NCBI RefSeq assembly: GCF_020166105.1
Contig: NZ_JAIUJY010000006.1
Coordinates: 124,001 to 188,000 of the forward strand
DNA length: 64,000 bases
Origin: Blastococcus sp. LR1
GTDB lineage: Bacteria; Actinomycetota; Actinomycetes; Mycobacteriales; Geodermatophilaceae
Reading direction: 5' to 3'
In this document: piece by piece, positions 16,803 to 27,190 of the stretch
Position numbering within the stretch: position 1 is the stretch's first letter
Layout: each line of letters starts with the position of its first letter
Made by a program: the position numbers and the translations under genes
Notes under the pieces: model-generated
What the model saw: only the letters and a program-made list of their open reading frames with translations
What the model was told of the DNA's origin: nothing
The model's database searches: none

Positions 16803-16855
16803 CCGGCCGACTTCGCTACGTTGCCGAAGACCCGACCTCGGCGACAGGAGCACCC

Positions 16856-17897
<1,042 letters not shown>

Positions 17898-17905
<8 letters not shown>

Positions 17906-18314
17906 CCGCCACCAGCGGGACGACGTCGCCGTCGGCCGCCAGGTGCAGGCTCCACGACCCGTCGTCCAGCAGCTCGCGCAGCGCCTCGACCCACTCCTCG
18001 TCGTCCGCCCGGGGAGTGCTCGAACCCGGCCGGCACAGGGCCAGCGCGAAGTGACCGCGGCCGCCGAGCTGGTCGTAGAACACCGACTCGTGGATCTGCC
18101 GCAGGCCCACGAGCAGCTCGATGTCGGGGACGAGCGGCAGGTCGTCGACCGGGATCACGATGGGCTGCTGGCGGCCGTCGGCGGCGAACCAGGTCAGCCA
18201 CAGGCTGCGGGTCGCGAACTCCGGCGGGTCGAGCAGGAGGCGCCAGCGGGCGGCGAACTCCGCGGCGGAGCGGACAGGGGCTTCGGCGAGCTCGGGTGTC
18301 GTCATGCCGGTCAC
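17898..18314 (-). CDS. Conserved hypothetical protein, 138 aa
   Basis: An acidic 138-residue soluble protein that I cannot place in a family. Features: an amphipathic start (TTPELAEAPVRSAAEFAARW), a WLTWFAADGRQQPIVIPVDDLP segment and an acidic C-terminal third with DDEEWVEALRELLDDGSWSLHL. No Cys motif, signal or membrane span. GTG at 18314 has GGAG eight bases upstream; an ATG three codons later is an alternative. Its convergent overlap with the F420 oxidoreductase gene is short. Confidence 0.55.
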
Positions 18315-18357
18315 CGTGTCAGCTCCGGACGACGCCCGTGAGCGTTGTCCACAGGCC

Positions 18358-18768
18358 TCAGAGGCGGCTGACGGTCGCCTCGTCCTCGGCGCCGGCGAAG
18401 TAGTGGTCGAGCACCTCGCGGAAGACCGGTTCCTCGGATGCCCGGGCGAACAGCGTCATCGACGAGCGCAGCTTCACCGCGTCGATCGAGCCCAGAACCG
18501 CGACCGGGTCGTCGACGTCCAACGCCGTGAGCGCCCGCGCGCACTCGACCAGCCGCTTGCCGAGCACCGGGTGCGCTACGTACTCGCGGGCCTCGTCGAG
18601 GTCGGCGAGAGCGAACCGCTGTGCCATTCCGCTGCGGCCCAGGCCGGCGATCTGGGGGAACACGAACCACATCCAGTGCGTGCGCTTCTCCCCGCCGCGC
18701 AGCTCGGCGAGGGCCTGGTCGTAGGTGTCGCGCTGGGCGTCGACGAACCGCTGGAGGGAATCGCTCAC
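18358..18768 (-). CDS. DUF1810 family protein
   Basis: The 136-residue protein follows the DUF1810 pattern throughout: LQRFVDAQRDTYDQALAEL, KRTHWMWFVFPQIAGLGRS, then EAREYVAHPVLGKRLVECA and IDAVKLRSSMTLFA, ending in FAGAEDEATVSRL. The family is widespread in bacteria; its members are small cytosolic proteins of unknown function, sometimes annotated calpastatin-like without experimental support. The length is normal. GTG start at 18768. Nothing about the neighbours suggests a pathway. Confidence 0.85.
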   Translation of the reverse strand: MSDSLQRFVDAQRDTYDQALAELRGGEKRTHWMWFVFPQIAGLGRSGMAQRFALADLDEAREYVAHPVLGKRLVECARALTALDVDDPVAVLGSIDAVKLRSSMTLFARASEEPVFREVLDHYFAGAEDEATVSRL

Positions 18769-18823
18769 GCCGCCCAGCCTGCCCGCTCCCTGACGACGCC
18801 GCCCGCACCGGGGGTGAGGGGGA

Positions 18824-19552
18824 CTACCGGCGGCCCAGCGCCACGGCGGAGGGCAGTCGCAGGGTGGCGGTGAGCCACAGCAGGACGTCGTGCAGCCGCA
18901 GGCGGGTGAGGGGAACGTCCTCGCTCGCGAGCTCGGCCTCCAGCCGGGTGAACGCGGCGGCGTTCGCGCGCAGCTCGCGGAAGATCACCGCCGGTGGGCC
19001 GCTGTCGCCCTCGCGCACGTGGGGGAGCAGCTGCCAGCGGGTGGCGCGCGCCAGCAGCGGGACGAGTTCCGGACGGCGGTGGTGCAGCGCGGCCGCGACG
19101 TGCGGGTCCTCGACCTGCCGGAGGAAGGCGCCGACGGTGCCGGGTTCGGCGAGCACGGAGAACTCGTCGTCCGGCAGCTCCCAGAGGGCGCGGCCGGCGG
19201 CGCGCTCGGCGGCGCCGTCCAGGATCGGACCGGCGTCCTGGAGTGCCTGCTTCACCTGCGCCCAGGCGCCGGGGTCCAGCCGACCGTGCAGCCCCTCGGC
19301 GGTGAGGACGTCGGGCTCGCCGAGCGGGCCCTGGCCTCGTGGCCGGGCGTCGAACCGGGCGTAGCCGAACGCCGGGATCTCCACCCAGCGGCCGGTGCGC
19401 ACGTTGGGCGCCCGGAAGAACAGCGGACGGCGGCCACGCGCGTAACCGAGGACGGCAGCGAGGGCGACGTCCAGCGAAATGGGGTCGGGGCCGGCGCTCG
19501 GCAGGACCAGCTCGCCGTCGTCCACCGGACTCCTTTCCGTCTTCTGCGCCAC
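18824..19552 (-). CDS. Hypothetical protein, possibly DUF6308
   Basis: A 242-residue soluble protein. It begins MAQKTERSPVDDGELVLPS, contains LDVALAAVLGYARGRRPLFF and IPAFGYARFDARPR, and ends with a helical segment (LHDVLLWLTATLRLPSAV). The general layout reminds me of the actinobacterial DUF6308 family, but I cannot confirm this. No catalytic motif is visible. It is divergent from the DUF4407 gene, with about 100 bases between starts. Confidence 0.5.
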   Translation of the reverse strand: MAQKTERSPVDDGELVLPSAGPDPISLDVALAAVLGYARGRRPLFFRAPNVRTGRWVEIPAFGYARFDARPRGQGPLGEPDVLTAEGLHGRLDPGAWAQVKQALQDAGPILDGAAERAAGRALWELPDDEFSVLAEPGTVGAFLRQVEDPHVAAALHHRRPELVPLLARATRWQLLPHVREGDSGPPAVIFRELRANAAAFTRLEAELASEDVPLTRLRLHDVLLWLTATLRLPSAVALGRR

Positions 19553-19652
19553 ATCGTCGCAGGACGGTCGGCCTGCGGCATCGGACTGCCGATAGCTCCA
19601 CGTGAGGCGGCGGACCCTTCGCTACTCCCGTCGCCGGGGGGATCGGAACGGC

Positions 19653-21044
19653 ATGGCTCGACAACAGCGGATCGGCAACGCACTGGCGGTGCTCGGCGGC
19701 GCCCGGCCTGACCTCTTGGCGGCCTCGCCCGGAGCTCGGCCGAAGTTCGTGGCACTAGGCGGTGTGCTGCTGAGCACCGGTGGCCTCGCCGTGCTGTCCG
19801 CGGCGTTCGCGGTGCACATGGCGATCGGCGTGTGGTGGCCGTTCGCGCTGCTGCTGGGCATCGGCTGGGGCGCGGTCATCGTGAACCTGGACCGGATGCT
19901 GCTCGTCGGCATGGCGCACGACGCCTCGCTGAAGCGGAACATCGCGCTCGCCGTCCCGCGGGTCGGGCTGGCGCTGATCCTCGGCGTCGTCGTCGCGACG
20001 CCGTTGACGCTGCAGATCTTCCACAAGGAGATCGACACCGAGATCGTGACGATGCAGGCCGAGGCGGCCGACTCCTACCGCCAGGGCCTGTCGTCGGACG
20101 CGCGCTTCGCCGGGCTCACGGAGCTCGAGGAGAAGATCGCCACCGAGCGGTCGATCGTGGCCAGCGGTGGCCGCACCGATCCGCAACTCGCCGTCGTCCA
20201 GGGCACGGTGGCGGCCAAGCAGGCCGCTTACGAGCAGGCGACGTCGACCTCGCGAGAGCTCGAGAGCAGGGCGCAGTGCGAGCTGGACGGCACCTGCGGC
20301 ACCGGCGACGCCGGCACCGGGACGGCGTACCAGATGGCGCGGGCCAACGCCGACGCGCAGTCGGCGGCGGTCGCGGCGGCCGAGCGGGAGCTGGACTCGG
20401 CGCTGGAGGCAGCGGCGGACGCAGAGGAGCGCAGCGCCGCCCAGGCGACCGCCGCGCTGGTCAAGGACGAGGCCGACTTCGAGCGGCTGACCGCCGAGCA
20501 GGACCGGCTGCAGGCCACCTTCGACTCGGCCAACGAGGGCTCCGGTGGCATCCTGCTGCGCCTGGAGGCCCTGGACCGGCTGAGCGACAAGAACAGCACG
20601 CTGTGGGCGGCGAAGACGATGCTCTCGCTGCTGTTCATGAGCATCGAGCTGCTGCCGGTTCTCATGAAGCTGCTGCTGAACTTCGGCCCGCCGACGGCCT
20701 ACGACAAGCTCGCCGTCATCCGTGACGACAGCGACGTCGTGGTGGAGGAGCTGCAGCAGGAGTCGCGGCGGATCGTCGCCGAGGCGCAGGAGGAGCTGCT
20801 GGTGCTCGCCGAGAAGGAGCGGGTCGACCGGCAGAAGGAGGCGATCCTGGCCCGCCGCCGCGCCGCCCTGGCAGCAGCCGCCGCGCAGACCCTGGCCCCT
20901 GCGGCCGAGGTGCCGGCCGCCGAGCCGCTCGAGAAGCGCCCGGGCTGGGACACCGGTCCGATCATCGGGCTGGCCCGCGAGGCCGCCGCGCGGACCGTCC
21001 GCACGCTGCGCCGTCCCACGGACCGGATGCCGACGTCGGTGTGA
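19653..21044 (+). CDS. DUF4407 membrane protein
   Basis: A 463-residue inner-membrane protein. Two hydrophobic spans near the N terminus (FVALGGVLLSTGGLAVLSAAF; FALLLGIGWGAVIVNLDRMLL) and a third (VGLALILGVVVATPLTLQIF) precede a long Ala/Glu-rich coiled coil (about residues 125-300). A fourth span lies near MLSLLFMSIELLPVLMKLL, followed by a charged cytosolic tail (LAEKERVDRQKEAILARRR). The order 3 TM, coiled coil, TM is the DUF4407 layout. The INVNLDRM-like motif is present as VNLDRML. Function unknown. The start is the ATG at 19653 after a G-rich RBS; the longer frame upstream lacks support. Confidence 0.8.
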   Translation: MARQQRIGNALAVLGGARPDLLAASPGARPKFVALGGVLLSTGGLAVLSAAFAVHMAIGVWWPFALLLGIGWGAVIVNLDRMLLVGMAHDASLKRNIALAVPRVGLALILGVVVATPLTLQIFHKEIDTEIVTMQAEAADSYRQGLSSDARFAGLTELEEKIATERSIVASGGRTDPQLAVVQGTVAAKQAAYEQATSTSRELESRAQCELDGTCGTGDAGTGTAYQMARANADAQSAAVAAAERELDSALEAAADAEERSAAQATAALVKDEADFERLTAEQDRLQATFDSANEGSGGILLRLEALDRLSDKNSTLWAAKTMLSLLFMSIELLPVLMKLLLNFGPPTAYDKLAVIRDDSDVVVEELQQESRRIVAEAQEELLVLAEKERVDRQKEAILARRRAALAAAAAQTLAPAAEVPAAEPLEKRPGWDTGPIIGLAREAAARTVRTLRRPTDRMPTSV

Positions 21045-21104
21045 GTCGGGAGTCACAACGGCCCGGACGCGCGGTAGCGCTCGGACAACCGATAGACAGT
21101 CCCC

Positions 21105-21638
21105 ATGACCGAGGTGACGACGGCGACCGGTGGGGGCTGGCTGGCCCGCGAGGAGATGGACGCGGCTCGCGAGCGGCTGCCCATCCTGTACGTGGACGTG
21201 GTGCCCGTGCGGGTGGACTTCCAGGGCACCGTGACCGCCGTCGGGCTGCTGCTGCGCGCCGGGGAGGACGGGCAGATCAAGCGGGCCCTCGTCTCGGGCC
21301 GGGTGCTGTACCACGAGCGGATCCGCACGGCGCTGCTCCGGCACATGGAGAAGGACCTCGGTCCGCTGGCGCTGCCGCGGATCCCGCCGGCGCCGCAGCC
21401 GTTCACCGTCGCCGAGTACTTCCCGACGCCGGGGGTGACGCCGTTCCACGACCCGCGGCAGCACGCGGTGTCGCTGGCCTACGTCGTGCCGGTCGAGGGT
21501 GACTGCGCTCCGCAGCAGGACGCCCTCGAGCTGACCTGGTTCTCGCCCGACGAGGCGCGCGAGCCCGGCGTCCTGGCGGAGCTGATGAACGGTCAGAGCA
21601 CGCTGCTGCTGCAGGCGCTGGCGCACCTCGGCGTCTGA
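21105..21638 (+). CDS. NUDIX-like DUF4916 family protein
   Basis: The 177-residue protein resembles the DUF4916/NUDIX-like proteins of actinomycetes: GWLAREEMDAARERLPILYVDVVPVR at the start, then VTAVGLLLRAGEDG, and a YVVPVEGDC...LELTWFSPDEA segment as in the second half of NUDIX folds. A canonical Gx5Ex7REUxEExGU box is not visible, so hydrolase activity is doubtful. It sits alone between the DUF4407 gene and the GGDEF-EAL gene. Confidence 0.65.
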   Translation: MTEVTTATGGGWLAREEMDAARERLPILYVDVVPVRVDFQGTVTAVGLLLRAGEDGQIKRALVSGRVLYHERIRTALLRHMEKDLGPLALPRIPPAPQPFTVAEYFPTPGVTPFHDPRQHAVSLAYVVPVEGDCAPQQDALELTWFSPDEAREPGVLAELMNGQSTLLLQALAHLGV

Positions 21639-21709
21639 CTCCCCCCACGGGAGGGGGACATCGGCCGCGGAGGCCTCCAGTTCCGGGCGGTTCCGTCCGA
21701 TTCCGCGGC

Positions 21710-23470
21710 ATGGGCATGAGTCGGATGGCACCCGAGGTGGCAACGCCGCGGGTCGTCGCCCGGACGACCGGCCTCCTCACCGCGATGGGTGGTCTGGCCG
21801 CGATCGGGCTCGTCCTGGGCACCCCCGGCGAGCTGGCGCGGATCCATCCGGCCATCGCCGCCCTCGGCCCGATCACGGCGGTCGTCGGCCTGGGCGTGAT
21901 GCGCTGGGGGAATCGCGTGCCCCAGCTCTTCTACCGGGTGCTGCTGGCCGTCGGCGCTGTGGGCATCGGGCTGTTCGCCTACGTCTCGCCCACGGAGAGC
22001 GGTGCGGTGGCGATCCTCGCGCTGATGGTCTTCGCCTCGATGGCGGCCTTCCTCTTCTTCTCGCTGGTGTGGTCCTACAGCTTCCTGGTGGAGCTGCTCG
22101 TCATCGGAACGGTCGTCGTCGTGGCGCGCGGCGACGTCACCGCGGGCTCGGCGCTGGTGCTCGGGGTGCTCGTCGTCGGCTCGGCCGGTGCCGTCGGCGT
22201 GCTGGCGCGCCGCGCGGCCAGCGCCGGCGAGGACGCGCTCACCGGACTGGTGAACCGCCGCGGCTTCGACGAGGCGCTCGACGCGGCGGTGCGGACGTCG
22301 GTCCGGACCGGGGAGCCGCTGTCGGCGGCGCTGTTCGACCTCGACCACTTCAAGGCCGTCAACGACGCGCGGGGGCACGCCGCCGGCGACGAACTCCTGC
22401 GCACGGTGGCCGACACCTGGAGCTCGCTGCTGCCCCCGGGCGCGATCCTCGCCCGGCACGGGGGTGACGAGTTCTCGCTGCTGCTGCCCGGTCACGACGG
22501 CGCCGCCGCGCTGGCGTGCGCGGAGGCCCTGCGCGCGACGCTGCCCGACGTCGGCACCTCGGTCGGGGTGGCCCAGTTCGCCCTCGGCGACTCACCGGCG
22601 GACCTCATGCGCCGGGCCGACGCCGCCCTGTACCGGGTGAAGTCCGTCGGTCGCGGCCGCAGCGAACTGGACGCCGAAGGCATGAGCCCGCTGGCCCGCG
22701 ACCTCGCGGCGGCGCTCTCCGCCGGCCGCGCCGGAGGACTCGCGGTGCACCTGCAGCCGATCGTCACGCCGGCCGACGGCGAGACCGTCGGGATCGAGGC
22801 GCTGGTGCGCTGGACCCACCCTGACCGTGGCTTCGTGCCGCCGGTGGAGTTCGTGCCGGTCGCCGAGCGCGAGGGTCTGATCGGGGCGCTGGGCGCTTTC
22901 GTCTGGACGGCGGCGTGCGAGGACGCGCGGACCCTGTCGGAGGCGACCGGCCGCCCGCTGTTCCTCACCGTCAACGTGTCGGGTCTCGAGCTGGACGACC
23001 CCGGGTTCGTCGACCGGGTGCTGGCGACGCTGGAGGCGACGGGCTGGCCGGCGCAGCGCACCGTGGTCGAGGTGACCGAGAGCCTGGTCGAGGCGGAGTC
23101 GACCCGGTCGGTGCGGGCGCTCGAGGTGCTGCGCGAGCACGGGCTCCGGGTGGCGATCGACGACTTCGGCACCGGCTACTCGGCGCTGGCGCGGCTGGAC
23201 ACCCTGCCGACGGACTTCCTGAAGCTCGACAACTCGTTCGTCTCGGCGATCACGACGTCGTCGCGGCGCGCGCGGTTGCTGCGCAGCGTCATGGCGCTCG
23301 CCGACGCGCTCGACCTGATCCTCGTCGCGGAGGGGGTCGAGACGCCGGAGCAGGCGCGGACCCTGGCCGCGCTGGGTTGCCCGCTCGCGCAGGGCTACCT
23401 CTACAGCCGGCCGCGGCCGGTGGCGGAGCTGGTCGCCGAGCTCGCTCCCGCCGACGTCCCGGTGGTCTGA
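21710..23470 (+). CDS. Membrane GGDEF-EAL c-di-GMP protein
   Basis: A 586-residue bifunctional c-di-GMP protein. Five to six hydrophobic spans fill residues about 18-165. The GGDEF domain (about 175-325) keeps the active-site RHGGDEF and the DLDHFKAVND nucleotide motif, so cyclase activity is expected. The EAL domain (about 335-580) keeps IEALVRW, the metal Glu in VTESLVE, IDDFGTGYSAL, the Lys in FLKLDNSF and EGVETPEQ, so phosphodiesterase activity is also expected. No RxxD inhibitory site was found with confidence. N terminus and first domain match the GGDEF-only protein at 47261-48313 (PEVAT.RV.ART), so the two are paralogues. A CCCCC/GGGGG hairpin lies just before the start, around 21640-21660. 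Confidence 0.9.
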   Translation: MGMSRMAPEVATPRVVARTTGLLTAMGGLAAIGLVLGTPGELARIHPAIAALGPITAVVGLGVMRWGNRVPQLFYRVLLAVGAVGIGLFAYVSPTESGAVAILALMVFASMAAFLFFSLVWSYSFLVELLVIGTVVVVARGDVTAGSALVLGVLVVGSAGAVGVLARRAASAGEDALTGLVNRRGFDEALDAAVRTSVRTGEPLSAALFDLDHFKAVNDARGHAAGDELLRTVADTWSSLLPPGAILARHGGDEFSLLLPGHDGAAALACAEALRATLPDVGTSVGVAQFALGDSPADLMRRADAALYRVKSVGRGRSELDAEGMSPLARDLAAALSAGRAGGLAVHLQPIVTPADGETVGIEALVRWTHPDRGFVPPVEFVPVAEREGLIGALGAFVWTAACEDARTLSEATGRPLFLTVNVSGLELDDPGFVDRVLATLEATGWPAQRTVVEVTESLVEAESTRSVRALEVLREHGLRVAIDDFGTGYSALARLDTLPTDFLKLDNSFVSAITTSSRRARLLRSVMALADALDLILVAEGVETPEQARTLAALGCPLAQGYLYSRPRPVAELVAELAPADVPVV

Positions 23471-23591
23471 CCTCGCCGGTGTGGAACTGTGGGGAAGCCG
23501 ACCGGTGAGGCGCTGAACGCGCTCCCGGCCCCGGGCCCCGCATCGTCGCCGGGCCGAGCGGCTTCCCGAGACTGAGCGAAGGACTGTTGTG

Positions 23592-23945
23592 ATGAGCCCC
23601 GAGAACCCTGCCCTGACGTCGCCGGCTGTCGAGGCGGTGCCCGCGGCGGGCCCCAGCTGGGCCAAGCGGAACTCCGCGAAGCTCGTCGCGGGGCTGCTGG
23701 CGTTCGCCGTCGTGGCGGGCGCGATCGCCGGGCTCCTCCTCTGGCGCAGCTCCGTCGACGAGCGCAACGCCGACACCGAGGCCGCGTTCGAGAAGATGGT
23801 CGCCGAGCAGGGCGCGAGCGTGACCACCGTCGAGTGCGACGGCGACACCTGCTCCGCGATCATCGGCGGCCAGGCGCTGTCCGTGCTCGTGCAGGAGGAC
23901 GACAAGGGCGAGCAGCAGTTCGGCGTCGTCGCCTTCACCGGCTGA
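23592..23945 (+). CDS. Small single-span membrane protein
   Basis: A 117-residue protein with a short polar N terminus (MSPENPALTSPAVEA), one strong hydrophobic span (LVAGLLAFAVVAGAIAGLLL), then an acidic extracytoplasmic domain with a Cys pair (VECDGDTCSAIIGG) that may form a disulfide. It may be an anchored regulator or a small envelope protein; I do not recognise the family. The ATG at 23592 is chosen over the GTG one codon earlier because AAGGA lies at better spacing. A strong terminator follows 17 bases after the stop. Confidence 0.65.
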   Translation: MSPENPALTSPAVEAVPAAGPSWAKRNSAKLVAGLLAFAVVAGAIAGLLLWRSSVDERNADTEAAFEKMVAEQGASVTTVECDGDTCSAIIGGQALSVLVQEDDKGEQQFGVVAFTG

Positions 23946-23962
23946 GCGGAGTCGCTACGAAT

Positions 23963-23992
23963 CGGGCCCCGCACCTAGTGGTGCGGGGCCCG
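23963..23992. terminator. Strong bidirectional terminator
   Basis: A perfect 13-bp stem (CGGGCCCCGCACC at 23963-23975, its complement at 23980-23992) with a TAGT tetraloop sits between two convergent genes (stops at 23945 and 24000). Confidence 0.85.
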
Positions 23993-23999
23993 CGTCGTC

Positions 24000-24899
24000 T
24001 CAGCCGGCGATCGTCGGCTTCCAGTTCTGGAGTTCTTCGTTTCCGGCGGGGTGCCAGAGGATTTCGTAGGCGGCGTCGGCGGTGCTCGCCTGCAGGTTGT
24101 CGCGGTCGAAGCCCCCGGTGTAGGACGCCACGTAGTGCGTCTTCTCCTTCTGCGGGATGGTGTTGAGGAAGTAGTCGGCGCCGTACTTCTCCACGAAGGC
24201 CTCGTAGGTCGAGAAGGCCTCGGCTTCGGCGATCTCCCGATCCGTGACGACGTCCACCATCACGTCGGTGGTGCCGGCCCGGCGCGCGATGTCCTCGATG
24301 ATCGCCCCGATCTGGCTCTTGTAGGCATCCGTCGAGTAGTCGAACGGGGCCGTCAGCACCCAGTACCGGGTCAGCTTGGCTGCGCTCACGTCCTCGTCGA
24401 TCACGACGATCTCGTAGGGCACGCCCTGGTAGGCGTACGCGGGCGCTGCCGACTCTGCCGGCGCGGGCGCCTGGCTCGGTGCTTCCGCGGGTTGCTCGCT
24501 CGGAGCGGTCGCGTCGGTCGAGGCGGCCGGCGTCGCGGGGCTGCTCCCGGCGCCGCCCGCCAGCACGATGCCGAGGACGACGGCGATCACGGCCACGGCG
24601 CCCGCCGCCGCGAGGGCGACCTGCTGCGTCGTCGACGTCAGGCGGCCGAAAGCGGGCACGTGTGCGGCGAGGAATGCCACGCACTGCTGCCAGGCATTCT
24701 TCGCCCTCCTCCGGCGGAAGGTGATCTCCGTCCGGAGCGTTCCCGTCTCCTGGCTGTCGAACTCCCAGCCGTCCCGCTCCCACTTCGCGATCGTGCGCGC
24801 CTCGGTGCCGCGGAGGACGCGAGCGGACGTGAACTCGTACTCCACGTCGTCGCCGAACGTCGAAGATGCGGAGTTCGGATCGATCTCGGCGGTGAGCAC
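24000..24899 (-). CDS. Single-span membrane protein with N-terminal cytosolic domain
   Basis: A 299-residue protein of unknown family. The cytosolic first 75 residues contain VEYEFTSARVLRGTEARTIA and WERDGWEFDSQETGTLRTEI, a compact beta-rich domain recalling DUF4177-like modules. A TM span follows (VALAAAGAVAVIAVVLGIVL), then a Pro/Ala/Ser linker of about 45 residues and an extracytoplasmic domain of about 150 residues (VPYEIVVIDEDVSAAKLTRYW...FVEKYGADYFLNTIP) ending in WKPTIAG. GTG at 24899 is the likeliest start, though a longer frame is open to 25049 and no clear RBS supports either. Confidence 0.6.
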   Translation of the reverse strand: MLTAEIDPNSASSTFGDDVEYEFTSARVLRGTEARTIAKWERDGWEFDSQETGTLRTEITFRRRRAKNAWQQCVAFLAAHVPAFGRLTSTTQQVALAAAGAVAVIAVVLGIVLAGGAGSSPATPAASTDATAPSEQPAEAPSQAPAPAESAAPAYAYQGVPYEIVVIDEDVSAAKLTRYWVLTAPFDYSTDAYKSQIGAIIEDIARRAGTTDVMVDVVTDREIAEAEAFSTYEAFVEKYGADYFLNTIPQKEKTHYVASYTGGFDRDNLQASTADAAYEILWHPAGNEELQNWKPTIAG

Positions 24900-24996
24900 G
24901 ATGCGACGGTAGGACGGCGAGCCCCCGGGCCGCCGTGTCCGCGGGACAGCGGTGAACCGGTGGGACTCAGGGGGAAGAACGCGGTGCCCGGGGCGG

Positions 24997-25620
24997 TCAG
25001 ACCAGCTCGGGGACCCGTAGGTGATGCAGGACGAGGTCGAACTCGGCAACCTCGGTCGCCGACATGTGCAGCCGGCGGCGGAACTCGTCGCGGATGTAGG
25101 TGGCCCGCTGGCGGGAGGCCTCCAGAGCGCGGCGGTCGGTGTAGACGGCGGTGAGCGAGTTGTCGCCGGTCTGCCGGTCGAGCATCAGGCTGAGGCTGCA
25201 GAAGCCGGGCATCTCGTCCATGCGCGGGATGAGGTCGGTGCGGAATACGTCGAGGACGCGGTCCATGGCGGCCGGGTCGACGCAGGACCAGGTGACCCGG
25301 GCGCAGGCGTCGTCGCCGGCGGCCTGCATCCGGTGCATGGCCGCGATCTCCCACTCCCGGACCTCGGCGTCGGCGGCGCCGAACTGCCGCGCCGTGCGCT
25401 CGCGCAGGGCCCGTACACGCTCGCGGGAGCCGGCGATCGCCTCCTCGGACGCCCAGGCGGTGGTGACGATGACCCGTCCGGAGTCGGGGTCGCACAGCAT
25501 CGACAGCCCGATGCAGCCGTCCATGTCGTCCACGGCGGGCAGAACGCTGTCCTGGACGTCGGCGATGCCGTCGTCCAGGCGCGTCGGGTCGGCCGTGATC
25601 GTGGTGGCGCGGGCGTACAT
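24997..25620 (-). CDS. Two-domain ABM-like protein, paralogue
   Basis: A 207-residue paralogue of the protein at 9829-10449, with the same two alpha-beta-barrel halves: MDGCIGLSMLCDPDSGRVIV in the first, MPGFCSLSLMLDRQTGDNS in the second, ending in HLRVPELV. Both copies share the order strand-GF/C-strand, but identity is moderate. No cofactor ligands are evident. It may be co-transcribed with the membrane protein downstream (about 100 bases gap). Function unassigned. Confidence 0.55.
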   Translation of the reverse strand: MYARATTITADPTRLDDGIADVQDSVLPAVDDMDGCIGLSMLCDPDSGRVIVTTAWASEEAIAGSRERVRALRERTARQFGAADAEVREWEIAAMHRMQAAGDDACARVTWSCVDPAAMDRVLDVFRTDLIPRMDEMPGFCSLSLMLDRQTGDNSLTAVYTDRRALEASRQRATYIRDEFRRRLHMSATEVAEFDLVLHHLRVPELV

Positions 25621-25727
25621 GACGCCCTCCCTTCGTCAGGCCTCGCGCGGCGCCCCTGCGGCGGCTCGGCGAGACCCATGGTTCTCGCTCCCCGGGCGCT
25701 GTCAACGGGTGCGTGCGCGGCGCCGGC

Positions 25728-26963
25728 TCAGGCGGGGACGAGCTCCTTCGTGCGCCGGGTCGAGGCGATGTGCGCGAGAGCGGCGGCGACGACGATCGCG
25801 GCGCAGACGGCCGGGGCCGCGAGCGCCGTCGTCGTCCCGAGCCGGTCGACGACGAGACCGGTCACCGCGGAGGTGATCGACTGACCGACGACGACCGCGG
25901 AGCCGAGCATCGTCATGGTGGTCGCGGAACGGCCGGTGGGGCTGAGCTGTGCGGCGAGGCTATAGAGGGTGACCAGCGTCGGGCCGATGCCGAGTCCGAG
26001 GATCGCCAGGGCGATGACCAGGCCGGTCACGCTGCGCGCGCAGGCGAAGGCGATGGCGGCGGCGAGCATGAGTGAGCCGAAGGTCAGCCAGCGGGCCTTC
26101 AGCGTGAACCGTGGCGGAAGGGCGGCGGAGCCCAGGGCGAGGGCGGCCGAGCCGATGCCCATGACGCCGTAGAGCAGGCCCGCGCTGTCGCCGTCGCCGT
26201 CGGCGGCGAGGAAGCCGGTGAGGCTGGTCAGGGTGGCGCCGAAGAAGAGGCCGACGCCGAGCGTGCCGACGACGACCGTGAGGAGCGGGAACCTGGCCAG
26301 CTCGCGGGCCGGTGCCGGCTCGGTGGGCGTCGAGTCGGTGCCGGGGTCGACCTGGCCGGTGTGGTGCAGGGCGAACGCGGTGACGAAGACGAAGGTCAGG
26401 GCCGAGGCGCCGGCGATGGCGACCCAGGGGGCGATGGCGCTCGCGAGCAGGCCGACGAGGAACGGGCCGACGATGAAGACCGTCTCGTCGGCGGCCGACT
26501 CGTAGGCCATGGTGCCGCTGAGGGTCTTCTCGCGGCGGTCCCCGGCGACGTGCTGCTTGATGATGGCGACCAGCCGGGTGCGCGACAGCGGGGCGACCTG
26601 CGGGGCGCTGGCGCCGATCAGGACCGAGAGCGCGAGGACGACGACGTCGGCGGCGGAGCTGGAGACGACGACGATGAACGCGGCCAGCAGGGTGGCGTTG
26701 AGGAGCCCCACCGGCACGAGGACCTTGCGCTGACCCCAGCGGTCGACGGCGGCACCGAGCAGCGGGCCGGCGAGCGCGGTGCCGAGGCCGGCGGCGGCGG
26801 AGTTCAGCCCGCCGAGGGTGACCGAGCCGCGCTCGGCGACGACCAGCGTCAGGACGCCGACGACCATCATCGCGAACGGCAGCCGCGCGATGAAGGCGAG
26901 CGGGAAGTAGGAGAGCCCGGCGTGACGGAGCACGGGGGAGTGCGTGGAGCGCGTGTGGAACAT
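25728..26963 (-). CDS. MFS transporter
   Basis: A 411-residue membrane protein with about twelve hydrophobic spans, for example LPFAMMVVGVLTLVVAERGS, ADVVVLALSVLIGASAPQVA and LVIALAILGLGIGPTLVTLY. The loop after span 2 carries the MFS-type motif (LLGAAVDRWGQRKVLV; D-R-x-G-x-R/K). It is probably a drug or metabolite exporter, judging from general resemblance to small actinomycete MFS efflux proteins; the substrate is unknown. It stands alone. ATG at 26963 follows a GAGG motif. Confidence 0.85.
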   Translation of the reverse strand: MFHTRSTHSPVLRHAGLSYFPLAFIARLPFAMMVVGVLTLVVAERGSVTLGGLNSAAAGLGTALAGPLLGAAVDRWGQRKVLVPVGLLNATLLAAFIVVVSSSAADVVVLALSVLIGASAPQVAPLSRTRLVAIIKQHVAGDRREKTLSGTMAYESAADETVFIVGPFLVGLLASAIAPWVAIAGASALTFVFVTAFALHHTGQVDPGTDSTPTEPAPARELARFPLLTVVVGTLGVGLFFGATLTSLTGFLAADGDGDSAGLLYGVMGIGSAALALGSAALPPRFTLKARWLTFGSLMLAAAIAFACARSVTGLVIALAILGLGIGPTLVTLYSLAAQLSPTGRSATTMTMLGSAVVVGQSITSAVTGLVVDRLGTTTALAAPAVCAAIVVAAALAHIASTRRTKELVPA

Positions 26964-27190
26964 GACCTCGGAACTTCAGCGGATCGGGCGTGCCGCCTTG
27001 ATCCGCCGGCCAGGCCGACAGCAGGTAGTTACACACGAGCGTTCGGAACGGCGTCGACTCTATCGGAGTGAGACGACTCAGACGGGGAGCCGCTCGGTCC
27101 CGGTCGACACCTGCAGCCTCCACACGCCGGCGGAATGCTTGCTCGAACGTGCAGGCTGGTCGCTGCAACACACCACTGGTCAGGCTGACG
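26964..27190. other. Intergenic, no gene seen
   Basis: 227 bases between the start of the MFS gene and the stop of the DUF262 gene, both on the minus strand. It presumably holds the MFS promoter. I see no hairpin with a convincing stem and no ORF with an RBS. Confidence 0.5.
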